This document shows, piece after piece, positions 9,492 through 17,264 of a stretch of DNA of 64,000 nt. The notes beneath the pieces are model-generated. The model was not told where the DNA came from, ran no database searches, and saw only the letters and a list, made by a program, of their open reading frames with translations. The position numbers and the translations under genes were made by a program. This DNA comes from Fidelibacterota bacterium (GTDB lineage Bacteria > Fidelibacterota > Marinisomatia > SCGC-AAA003-L08 > JACNLC01). The stretch spans positions 1 to 64,000 of the forward strand of contig JABMOW010000089.1 in NCBI GenBank assembly GCA_013204025.1, given 5' to 3'. Position 1 is the first letter of the stretch; every line of letters begins with the position of its first letter.

Positions 9492-9842
9492 ATGATGAAA
9501 TTAGATGAAATTATAGGCGATGTAGTTTTTATCGCATTTCGAGAAGGTGAAAGATACTCATCTATCGGGATGGCTGAAAATAAAGGTCATTTCCTTATAA
9601 AAGGATTTGATGAATTTGGAATTTGGGTCTCACATCCCGGTCTCGTTATTGTCACCACGGATGCAGCGGATAGCAAACCTATCCCACCGGATAAAATTCA
9701 AAAAGAAGTGATAGCTGCTAATTTTTTAATTACCTGGGATAATATTCTTACAATCATGCATTATCCTGATCGGAAAGGATATGATTTTCCAAGTGAGTTT
9801 GAAAAAAGCATAGGATTTGAGATACCCGAAAAAAAGAGATAA
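9492..9842 (+). CDS. Conserved hypothetical protein
   Basis: 116-aa ORF with RBS (agggagaata); overlaps the following cold-shock ORF by 1 bp. Confidence 0.6.
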   Translation: MMKLDEIIGDVVFIAFREGERYSSIGMAENKGHFLIKGFDEFGIWVSHPGLVIVTTDAADSKPIPPDKIQKEVIAANFLITWDNILTIMHYPDRKGYDFPSEFEKSIGFEIPEKKR

Positions 9843-10042
9843 TGAATATGAAAAATGGATTTGTGAAAATCTGGAAAGAGTTTGATGGCTGGGGATTTAT
9901 CGAAGATGAGGAGGGTTTCGATTATTTTTTCCATAAAAACCAGATTAGAAAAGGACAACAAATACATGAGGGAGATCAGGTAAAATTTGATGTTCAAGAA
10001 GGACAAAAAGGCCCAGAAGCTAAAAATGTTTCCAAATCCTAA
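9842..10042 (+). CDS. Cold-shock domain protein
   Basis: GFVKIWKEFDGWGFIEDEEGFDYFFHKNQIRKG...EGDQVKFDVQEGQKGPEAKNV: RNP1/RNP2-like CSD pattern. Confidence 0.85.
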   Translation: MNMKNGFVKIWKEFDGWGFIEDEEGFDYFFHKNQIRKGQQIHEGDQVKFDVQEGQKGPEAKNVSKS

Positions 10043-10073
10043 TCTGCAGAAAAATCAAAATATATTGAGTATT

Positions 10074-10100
10074 AAAAAGGAGGGGTGCCCTCCTTTTTTT
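10074..10100 (+). terminator. Intrinsic terminator
   Basis: aaaaaGGAGGggtgCCCTCCttttttt. Confidence 0.8.
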
Positions 10101-10145
10101 ATTTCTAAAGTTAACTTATTTAAATCGAGTTTGTCAAAACGTTGA

Positions 10146-10673
10146 ATGGTAGATGATCTAAAATTGATAGAGCGATTTAAACAGGGCGATGAATCTGCTT
10201 TTAACGAATTAGTACTGAATCATAAAGACTGGGTTCTCAATTTCGTTCTACAGTTGTCTTATAACAAAGAAGACGCACAAGATTTAGCGCAGGAAGTTTT
10301 TGTCAAAGTTTATTTCAATATTAGAAAATTTCGGGGTGATGCGAAATTCAATACATGGCTGTACAAAATAGTCGTAAATCAGATGAATAGTTATTTCAAA
10401 AAGCAGAAATTGCTTTCTTGGTTTCAACATGATTATGAAGATCAAATCGATCATGCCAGTGATGAACCGAATAGTAGTAAAGACCGAAATAGACTGATTC
10501 AAAGTGTTAAACTGTTGGCAAAAATGCAAAGAAATGTTGTCCTGCTCAGAGTATTTCAAGATATGACTTTTAAAGAGGTATCAGAAGTATTATCAATTTC
10601 AGAAAACTCAGCAAAGGTTTCGTTTTACAAAGCAAAACAGAATTTGAAAGGACTAATAAATGGATATAAATGA
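10146..10673 (+). CDS. ECF-type RNA polymerase sigma factor
   Basis: Region 2 (FNELVLNHKDWVLNFVLQLSYNKEDAQDLAQEVFVKVYFNIRKFRGDAKFNTWLYKIVVNQ) and region 4 (VVLLRVFQDMTFKEVSEVLSISENSAKVSFYKAKQNL). Confidence 0.92.
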   Translation: MVDDLKLIERFKQGDESAFNELVLNHKDWVLNFVLQLSYNKEDAQDLAQEVFVKVYFNIRKFRGDAKFNTWLYKIVVNQMNSYFKKQKLLSWFQHDYEDQIDHASDEPNSSKDRNRLIQSVKLLAKMQRNVVLLRVFQDMTFKEVSEVLSISENSAKVSFYKAKQNLKGLINGYK

Positions 10674-11001
10674 TACAAATTATTTTCTTAAGGGATTACA
10701 TCTTAAAATCAAGAAAAAGAAAAAAATGAGATTCGGACGAACATCTGTACTATTAGTTCTACTTGCCACAACCATTTCAGTACAGTCTACAAAGATGATT
10801 TATGAAACAAAATTGGATGAATTATGGATGTCTATCCCATCATTTAGCATGACATATGAATGGGAAAATATTGAAGAAATTGGTGAAATGGAATCACTGG
10901 AATATCTGATTGATGCAATGGAACTGGATGAATTAGTAGAGTTCATCGATGAAGAATACGATGCAGCTACTTGGTTAAAATCAATTAAACTAGAGGGATA
11001 A
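10660..11001 (+). CDS. Single-TM protein, candidate anti-sigma factor
   Basis: Overlaps the sigma factor ORF by 14 bp; short basic cytoplasmic N-terminus, one TM (TSVLLVLLATTISVQS), acidic C-terminal region. Confidence 0.55.
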   Translation: MDINDTNYFLKGLHLKIKKKKKMRFGRTSVLLVLLATTISVQSTKMIYETKLDELWMSIPSFSMTYEWENIEEIGEMESLEYLIDAMELDELVEFIDEEYDAATWLKSIKLEG

Positions 11002-11004
11002 ACA

Positions 11005-11478
11005 ATGAAATATTTAAGTATCATAATACTGTTATTTATTTCCACTTTTGGATGGGCTCAACCTGCTCGACCTGATGGAAATGATGCACAGATGTTAAAA
11101 AAATGGAAACTGGTAGAATATCTTGAACTTTCCGAAGATCAATCCATCAGATTCTTTCCTAGAATTGAAAAATTTGAAAATACAATGGAAGATATCCGTA
11201 AGGAAAGGCGACGTCTGTATGAAGACATTGAGAATGATCTGGATAGAGGAAATGACATCGAATTATCAGAACTGAATGAAGTACTAGAGAAATACAGAGA
11301 TTTGGAACAAAAAGAATTGCAACTAAAACATGAACACATTTCAAATATGAAAGACATTCTCACTCCAACTCAAATCGCAAGATACTCTATTTTTGAGCAC
11401 AAATTTAGAATCCAGATGAAGGAAAATATTAACAAACGAAAAAATGATCCTCCGAAAAGATCAAAAAATAGATTTTGA
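11005..11478 (+). CDS. Exported CpxP/Spy-like helical protein
   Basis: Signal peptide (MKYLSIIILLFISTFGWAQ) then KLVEYLELSEDQSIRFFPRIEKFENTMEDIRKERRRLYEDIEN..., the LxLTxxQ-like pattern of Spy/CpxP-type proteins. Confidence 0.6.
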   Translation: MKYLSIIILLFISTFGWAQPARPDGNDAQMLKKWKLVEYLELSEDQSIRFFPRIEKFENTMEDIRKERRRLYEDIENDLDRGNDIELSELNEVLEKYRDLEQKELQLKHEHISNMKDILTPTQIARYSIFEHKFRIQMKENINKRKNDPPKRSKNRF

Positions 11479-12527
11479 GAAAGATAAATATCATGCAAAA
11501 AATAATTAGCTTACTTTCGATTTTACTCCCACTATTATTAGTAAACTGTGATAACACTCAATCATCTGAAGCAAATCATAATTTAGAAGAACTCCTCACC
11601 GACTTGGTTGTTTCTGATGGCGATTTAAGCCTTGATGCATTATCCGATGAGGAAGTTGCAAATGAACTATTTATAGATGGTGACGCCGATGAATTAGGCA
11701 GATATGAACTCGTTGAGAATTACGAATTTCCAATAAAGTGGGGGAGGTTTATTCAATCTATCGAAGGCAACATCGTGTTTGATCCGTATGACCTTGAAAC
11801 CGATACCATATATGCTTCGATTGAAAGAGTGATCATTGGTAACCTCGTTGTCGTAAGTGGAGATACTTCTACAACTGATTCAGGTTTTGTTTTCACACCA
11901 ATAGATACAACCTCAAAGCCATTTGAAATGTTTTCGACAAGGAGAGTAAGATTCGTCAGAATGTTCGGAAATGAAGATCCATTTCATGGGTGGAGAATCA
12001 GGGGTAAAACTCCGGTGGTCATCAATTCTGTTGCATCGACTGTTGGAATTTCATCCATTTCTCTCAATCGACAGACGGCAGTATTTGAGTTTGAACCGAT
12101 ATTTTCATATTCACCTTCGGATAGTACAGTTGATCCTTTTTTAACAATTCAAAACATACCACGCTTGTTTAATCATGAATTTATCAAAGCATTAGCATTG
12201 ATTGATAATACTAATCCGAATATGGGTGAATATCCTGGTTCCGGAGAAGGTGTATTTTTGCATTATGGTAGGTTCCACCATTTTAAAGGCAGGCATCCCA
12301 TGTTTGACGATGGCGGGATTATCAGCTATAATGGGCACTATTCTTTTGATGAGACAGAAAATGATAACGAGTTTACTCGCATATTCAAGGTGCGGAGGTC
12401 TCAAAATAGTCAAAATGGAATTGCTTATAAAATGTATTTTGATACCATTGACTACGAAACATTATTAAATCCCGAAGGTGAATATCACTCAACTATTATT
12501 GGAATCCCGTATATCATCCAAAATTAA
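11475..12527 (+). CDS. Putative lipoprotein, hypothetical
   Basis: Lipobox LLLVNCDNTQSS; overlaps the upstream ORF by 4 bp. Confidence 0.65.
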   Translation: MRKINIMQKIISLLSILLPLLLVNCDNTQSSEANHNLEELLTDLVVSDGDLSLDALSDEEVANELFIDGDADELGRYELVENYEFPIKWGRFIQSIEGNIVFDPYDLETDTIYASIERVIIGNLVVVSGDTSTTDSGFVFTPIDTTSKPFEMFSTRRVRFVRMFGNEDPFHGWRIRGKTPVVINSVASTVGISSISLNRQTAVFEFEPIFSYSPSDSTVDPFLTIQNIPRLFNHEFIKALALIDNTNPNMGEYPGSGEGVFLHYGRFHHFKGRHPMFDDGGIISYNGHYSFDETENDNEFTRIFKVRRSQNSQNGIAYKMYFDTIDYETLLNPEGEYHSTIIGIPYIIQN

Positions 12528-12639
12528 AAATCCGTCAATCGTAATCTTCGGAATTTTCCCGTGTGTAATTCATTTCCAATTGCACCGGGGAATTTCCTAT
12601 TTTTAGAGGATAAAAACGGACAAAATCCTTATAAATTAA

Positions 12640-13257
12640 ATGGTTGATCAAATAGAAGATAAAGTATCCAAAGCCCATTTCTGGGACCAAAAATACCGAT
12701 CAGGTGAAACCAGTTGGGACTTAAATGGACCTACTCCGGCAATTTCAAACTGGATTGATCAATTTACTTCTGAAAAAAAGATCTGTCTATTAGGAGCAGG
12801 AAACGGATATGATGCTGTGGAAATTTCAAAACATGGACATCAAGTGTACGCTGTTGATTTTTCAGAAATAGCTATTTCAAATATGAAAAACTATGCTCGA
12901 ATCCATAAAAGATCTGTGCATCCCATCCTGTCAGATTTGTTTGATCTACCAGAAGAGTACAATGAGTGCTTTGACATTGTAATAGAATACACCTGTTTTT
13001 GCGCAATCAATCCCGGTAGAAGGAAAGAGTATCGCGATGTTGTTTGTCGGATTCTAAAACCTGGTGGGATCCTAATGGCGTTATTTTTCCCAATTAATAA
13101 GCCACTTTCTGATGATGGCACACCATTTGGAGTTGATTTAGCACAAACAATCTCATTATTTGAAGAAAAATTCTTATTGAAGTCTAAACAATATTCTCCA
13201 TTAACGATTCAACCTAGAGTTGGGAATGAAGTATTAACAGAATTACAGAAAGTTTGA
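12640..13257 (+). CDS. SAM-dependent methyltransferase (thiopurine S-methyltransferase-like)
   Basis: FWDQKYRSGETSWDLNGPTPAI...KICLLGAGNGYDAVEISKHGHQVYAVDFSEIAI. Confidence 0.85.
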   Translation: MVDQIEDKVSKAHFWDQKYRSGETSWDLNGPTPAISNWIDQFTSEKKICLLGAGNGYDAVEISKHGHQVYAVDFSEIAISNMKNYARIHKRSVHPILSDLFDLPEEYNECFDIVIEYTCFCAINPGRRKEYRDVVCRILKPGGILMALFFPINKPLSDDGTPFGVDLAQTISLFEEKFLLKSKQYSPLTIQPRVGNEVLTELQKV

Positions 13258-13258
13258 T

Positions 13259-13615
13259 TTGTACAAAATAAAACTAAATAATATTGTACTTTTTGGATAC
13301 CATGGCTGTTATCCAGAAGAAAGAAAAATGGGACAGCGATTTGAAATTGATGTAGAAGCATTGTCGACTAACAACGAAGTTCTTCAATCAGATGATGTCA
13401 GTCAGGTTGCTGATTATACAAAATTATTCCAATTGATTGAACACGAGTTCAAAAGGAAGAAATACAATCTTATCGAAACACTAGCGAACGAAATCTCTAA
13501 CTCTTTGTTGACCGTACCGAATATTTGTGAAGTCACTGTCAGAGTAAGGAAACCGCATGCACCAATTGATTCACATTTCAGCGACATTGAAGTTGAGGTG
13601 ACGAATAAACAATGA
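13259..13615 (+). CDS. folB: Dihydroneopterin aldolase
   Basis: IKLNNIVLFGYHGCYPEERKMGQRFEIDVEA...DYTKLFQLIE...LIETLANEIS...VRVRKPHAPI; followed by folK. Confidence 0.92.
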   Translation: MYKIKLNNIVLFGYHGCYPEERKMGQRFEIDVEALSTNNEVLQSDDVSQVADYTKLFQLIEHEFKRKKYNLIETLANEISNSLLTVPNICEVTVRVRKPHAPIDSHFSDIEVEVTNKQ

Positions 13616-14127
13616 TTTTTGAAACAGCATTCCTTGGTCTTGGTTCGAATATCGGTGTAAGAGAAAACCATCTCAAAAAGGGGATTGCGGATATAAATGC
13701 TTTCGATTGCATAGTTGTCGAACAAGTATCTGTAATCTATGAAACAACCCCGATGTACTACGCAGATCAGAATCTATTCTTAAATCAGGTTATCCAGATC
13801 CAAACGCCATATTCTCCTTCTGAATTACTGGATTTGATAAAAAATATTGAAATTTTGCTTGGCAGAAATCTTGAAGGTCTTCGATATGGTCCACGGGTTT
13901 TGGACATTGACATTTTATCTTATGAAAATACCATGTGCTCTTCAGAAATGCTCACGGTGCCTCATACTGGCATAGCGGAGCGAAAATTTGTATTAATCCC
14001 ATGGTCAGATATTGCACCTGATTTCATCCCTCCGGGATATAATCTGACTGTGGCAGAGATGCTTTTGAATATCCACGATCAATCAGAAGTTACTCCCTAT
14101 ATCCAACCAGAAAAGGTTCTTTTATGA
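13612..14127 (+). CDS. folK: 2-amino-4-hydroxy-6-hydroxymethyldihydropteridine pyrophosphokinase
   Basis: AFLGLGSNIGVRENHLKKGI...LLDLIKNIEILLGRN..RYGPRVLDIDILSYEN...VPHTGIAERKFVLIPWSDIAPDF. Confidence 0.95.
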   Translation: MIFETAFLGLGSNIGVRENHLKKGIADINAFDCIVVEQVSVIYETTPMYYADQNLFLNQVIQIQTPYSPSELLDLIKNIEILLGRNLEGLRYGPRVLDIDILSYENTMCSSEMLTVPHTGIAERKFVLIPWSDIAPDFIPPGYNLTVAEMLLNIHDQSEVTPYIQPEKVLL

Positions 14128-14765
14128 AAACGACGTATCACATTGCTATTGAAGGCACGATTGGAGTGGGAAAAACCAGTCTGGCTAGAGTCCTGGCCGA
14201 AAGACTTGATGCCAGATTGATTAAAGAAGAATTCGAAGAGAATCCTTTCCTTAGTGATTTTTATCGTGAACCTGAAGGGTACTCGTTTCAAACCCAGTTG
14301 TTTTTTCTTCTATCTCGATATCGTCAACAGCTTGACCTTCAGCAAGTAGAGCTTTTTACAAAAAGGATTGTGTCAGATTATATGTTCGCTAAAGATCGTT
14401 TATTTGCATCTCTGAATCTGAATGATAAAGAAATGTCGCTTTATAATTCTGTCGCTAATCTTCTTGAGAAAAATGTCATCAATCCGGATTTAGTTATTTT
14501 CCTTCAGTCTGACACGTCTAGGTTAATGGATAATATTAAAAAAAGAGGTAGAGAATACGAGATGTCAATAGACTGGAACTACATTGATGCATTGAATCAG
14601 ATATACAATGAATATTTTTTCAGATATGATAAAAGTCCGCTATTGATTATCAATACAAATGATATCGATTTTGTTCATAAAGATGAGGATTTGAAAGAAA
14701 TCCTGGAGTTTATCCGTAAACCGGTTATGGGCACAAAATTTTATAATCCATTAAAAAGTATGTAA
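14124..14765 (+). CDS. Deoxynucleoside kinase family protein
   Basis: IAIEGTIGVGKTSLARVLAERLDARLIKEEFEENPFLSDFY (P-loop), ERxR-like lid region; overlaps folK by 4 bp. Confidence 0.88.
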   Translation: MKTTYHIAIEGTIGVGKTSLARVLAERLDARLIKEEFEENPFLSDFYREPEGYSFQTQLFFLLSRYRQQLDLQQVELFTKRIVSDYMFAKDRLFASLNLNDKEMSLYNSVANLLEKNVINPDLVIFLQSDTSRLMDNIKKRGREYEMSIDWNYIDALNQIYNEYFFRYDKSPLLIINTNDIDFVHKDEDLKEILEFIRKPVMGTKFYNPLKSM

Positions 14766-14942
14766 ATGCCTATTTCGAAACTAATATTATACCTAATCAT
14801 AGGTTGGATCATTTATTCCTATTTCATTCGTAAATCACGAAATAAGGATAAGAAATCTGGTGTAGAAGATCAAAAAAAACCAGAAAATGGCAAAAAGAAA
14901 GGACTAGATATTAAAGACGCTGAATACGAGGAAATAGAATGA
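14766..14942 (+). CDS. Small single-TM protein, 58 aa (below the ORF-track cutoff)
   Basis: Own translation MPISKLILYLIIGWIIYSYFIRKSRNKDKKSGVEDQKKPENGKKKGLDIKDAEYEEIE*; starts directly after the dNK stop and overlaps the next ATG (ATGA). Confidence 0.6.
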   Translation: MPISKLILYLIIGWIIYSYFIRKSRNKDKKSGVEDQKKPENGKKKGLDIKDAEYEEIE

Positions 14943-15982
14943 AAGCGGTTAGAATCCATGAACACGGTAGCACAGACGTTCTTCGATGGGAAGAAATCCA
15001 GAAAATTGAATGCCCTCAAAATAAAATTAGAGTAAAAATCAAAGCAGCTGCATTGAATCATTTGGACATTTGGATTCGTAATGGATTACCCGGATTTTCA
15101 TTGCCATTACCGTTAATCATGGGTTCTGATGGGGCAGGCATCATTACCGAAGTGGGTTCCCAAATCAATGATTTTAAACCAGGTGACGAAATTGTTGTAC
15201 AACCAAATCGGTTTTGCGGACAATGTGACGCTTGTGTCAGAGGACAGGAGAACTATTGTCAACAGTATGGAATTCTTGGAGAAACTGAAAATGGTGTTCA
15301 AGCATCAGAAGTTATTTTAGATCCGATCAATATTTATTCAAAACCCCATCATCTTACTTTTGAAGAGGCTGCGTCTATGCCTCTAGTATTTCTAACAGCC
15401 TATCAGATGATCGTAAAACGAGCTCAACTGCAATCAGGTGAGACGATGCTTGTTTATGGAGCAACATCCGGTGTGGGTTCCGCAGCTATACAAATCGGAA
15501 AATTCCTGCATGCAAATGTAATTGCAACTGTGGGCGACAATAAAAAGGTAAAGCATGCTGAAAAAATGGGCGCAGATTTGGTTATTAATCATCATCAAGA
15601 GGACTGGTATAAATTACTTAAAGGTAAAGAAATTAATGTAATATTCGAGCACATTGGACCGGCTACATGGGCATATAGCATGAGATTGCTCGCCAAGGGT
15701 GGCAGGCTCGTGACATGCGGAGCCACAACAGGTCCTAAGGTGGAAATTGACCTACGTCATCTGTTTTCAAAACAGCAGAGTATTTTAGGCTCAACAATGA
15801 GCGACCTTAATACTTTTAGAGAAGTCCTTGATTTAATCCATGTAGGGCATTTTTTTCCATTTGTTGATAAAATCTTTCCGTTTTCCCAAGTTATACAGGC
15901 GCATCAGAGGATGGAAAGAAGAGAACAATTTGGGAAAATCGTGTTATCTTCCAACGCACAAGATTTGACTTATAATGTTTGA
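14939..15982 (+). CDS. Zinc-type alcohol dehydrogenase / quinone oxidoreductase (MDR superfamily)
   Basis: AALNHLDIWIRNGLPG, LIMGSDGAGIITEVGSQ, structural-Zn Cys region CGQCDACVRGQENYCQQYGILGE, VYGATSGVGSAAIQIGK. Confidence 0.92.
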   Translation: MKAVRIHEHGSTDVLRWEEIQKIECPQNKIRVKIKAAALNHLDIWIRNGLPGFSLPLPLIMGSDGAGIITEVGSQINDFKPGDEIVVQPNRFCGQCDACVRGQENYCQQYGILGETENGVQASEVILDPINIYSKPHHLTFEEAASMPLVFLTAYQMIVKRAQLQSGETMLVYGATSGVGSAAIQIGKFLHANVIATVGDNKKVKHAEKMGADLVINHHQEDWYKLLKGKEINVIFEHIGPATWAYSMRLLAKGGRLVTCGATTGPKVEIDLRHLFSKQQSILGSTMSDLNTFREVLDLIHVGHFFPFVDKIFPFSQVIQAHQRMERREQFGKIVLSSNAQDLTYNV

Positions 15983-16301
15983 AAAACATATATTTATTTG
16001 CAATAATGAGCGCGATCCCTTCGCCAACCGAGATAGTTGTGGAAGTGAAGGGAACCAAATCAGAGTTGAATTGGCGAGACTAATACATGAATATGGTGTT
16101 AGAGGTAAGGTTAGAGCCAATAAATGTGGTTGCCTTGATGCATGTGAATTAGGACCTGTCGTCGTGATTTATCCTCAAAATATTTGGTATGGAAATGTCA
16201 AAACTGAAGATGCTGAAGAAATTTTTAAACAATCTATCCAACAGAATCAAATTGTTCAACGGCTTTTAATCAAACCCGATGATTGGGAAAATCGAAAATG
16301 A
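15975..16301 (+). CDS. Thioredoxin-like [2Fe-2S] ferredoxin
   Basis: KHIFICNNERDP...CGSEGNQIRVELARLI...VRANKCGCLDACELGPVVVIYPQNIWYGNV: spaced Cys motifs and YPxxxWY. Confidence 0.85.
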   Translation: MFEKHIFICNNERDPFANRDSCGSEGNQIRVELARLIHEYGVRGKVRANKCGCLDACELGPVVVIYPQNIWYGNVKTEDAEEIFKQSIQQNQIVQRLLIKPDDWENRK

Positions 16302-16822
16302 AAAAATATCTACTCTTATTTATCATCATTATTTTGCAATTCAGTTTTGCTCAATATCATCATGGAATATCATTTCGAAGAACGAATAAGGGTACAGCTA
16401 TTAATTATTCCTTATCAGCATTGGTTAAACATGATATTAAATATATTTTTAGAACGGGGTTTCATATCGAAAATTCAGGTTCAGGATTTACTTTTGACTC
16501 CAATAACTATGACCTTGTTGAAGTTCCACTCAAACAAATCACATACATACCTATTTCTGCAGAATTAAATTACACGCTGTTCAGAGATTCGATGGAAAAT
16601 AGCTTCTTGCCACTGCTTTGTGTTGAACTGGGATCTTCAACAGGACTTGGCAAAATCAAAGATACATTCACACATAAGTATGAATCTCATCTTTTTGGAG
16701 CAGTTGGATTGGGGGCAGAATTTTCACATGATCAGCAGAAATTTCAAGTGACACTCAGATATTATCAGTCAGAAAAACTGAATGGAAATGTTCTACTGGA
16801 TTTCACTTTTTATTGGAAATGA
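16283..16822 (+). CDS. Exported hypothetical protein, possible small outer-membrane beta-barrel
   Basis: Signal peptide (KKYLLLFIIIILQFSFAQ); alternating beta-strand-like pattern with a C-terminal aromatic strand (LDFTFYWK). Confidence 0.5.
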   Translation: MGKSKMKKYLLLFIIIILQFSFAQYHHGISFRRTNKGTAINYSLSALVKHDIKYIFRTGFHIENSGSGFTFDSNNYDLVEVPLKQITYIPISAELNYTLFRDSMENSFLPLLCVELGSSTGLGKIKDTFTHKYESHLFGAVGLGAEFSHDQQKFQVTLRYYQSEKLNGNVLLDFTFYWK

Positions 16823-16862
16823 GAAACCAATTCGTTTCTACAATTAATATTAAGGATTTGAT

Positions 16863-17204
16863 ATGAGTGATTGTTTATTTTGCAAAATCGTTAATCAAGA
16901 AATCCCTACAAATATTATCGCCGAAAATGAAAATGTGTTGGCATTTAACGATATTAATCCCCAAGCGCCTGTTCATGTACTTATTATTCCAAAAGAGCAT
17001 ATTCCAACAACACTCGACTTGAATGAAAATAATTACCAAGTCCTGTCAGAAATGGGGAAAATGGCTAATGAAATCTCTAAAGATTTTGAACTTCAGGAAG
17101 GGTACCGTTGGGTGGTAAACACAAATAAATATGGTGGGCAGGCAGTTTATCATATACATTTACATCTTCTTGGGGGGAGACAGATGTCCTGGCCTCCAGG
17201 ATAG
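16863..17204 (+). CDS. HIT family (histidine triad) protein
   Basis: CLFCKIVNQEIPTNIIAENENVLAFNDINPQAPVHVLIIPKEHI... with triad HIHLHLLGGRQM. Confidence 0.95.
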   Translation: MSDCLFCKIVNQEIPTNIIAENENVLAFNDINPQAPVHVLIIPKEHIPTTLDLNENNYQVLSEMGKMANEISKDFELQEGYRWVVNTNKYGGQAVYHIHLHLLGGRQMSWPPG

Positions 17205-17264
17205 ACTGTTGTGATTACTCATTATTGAAAAATCAGACTATGCAAAATATGAATAACTAATTAA

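Noticed and set aside
12545-12608. Imperfect hairpin (ggaattttcccgtgtg ... caccggggaatttcc, then tattttt) as a terminator
   Set aside because: Stem has several mismatches/bulges and a 17-nt loop; too weak to list as a feature.
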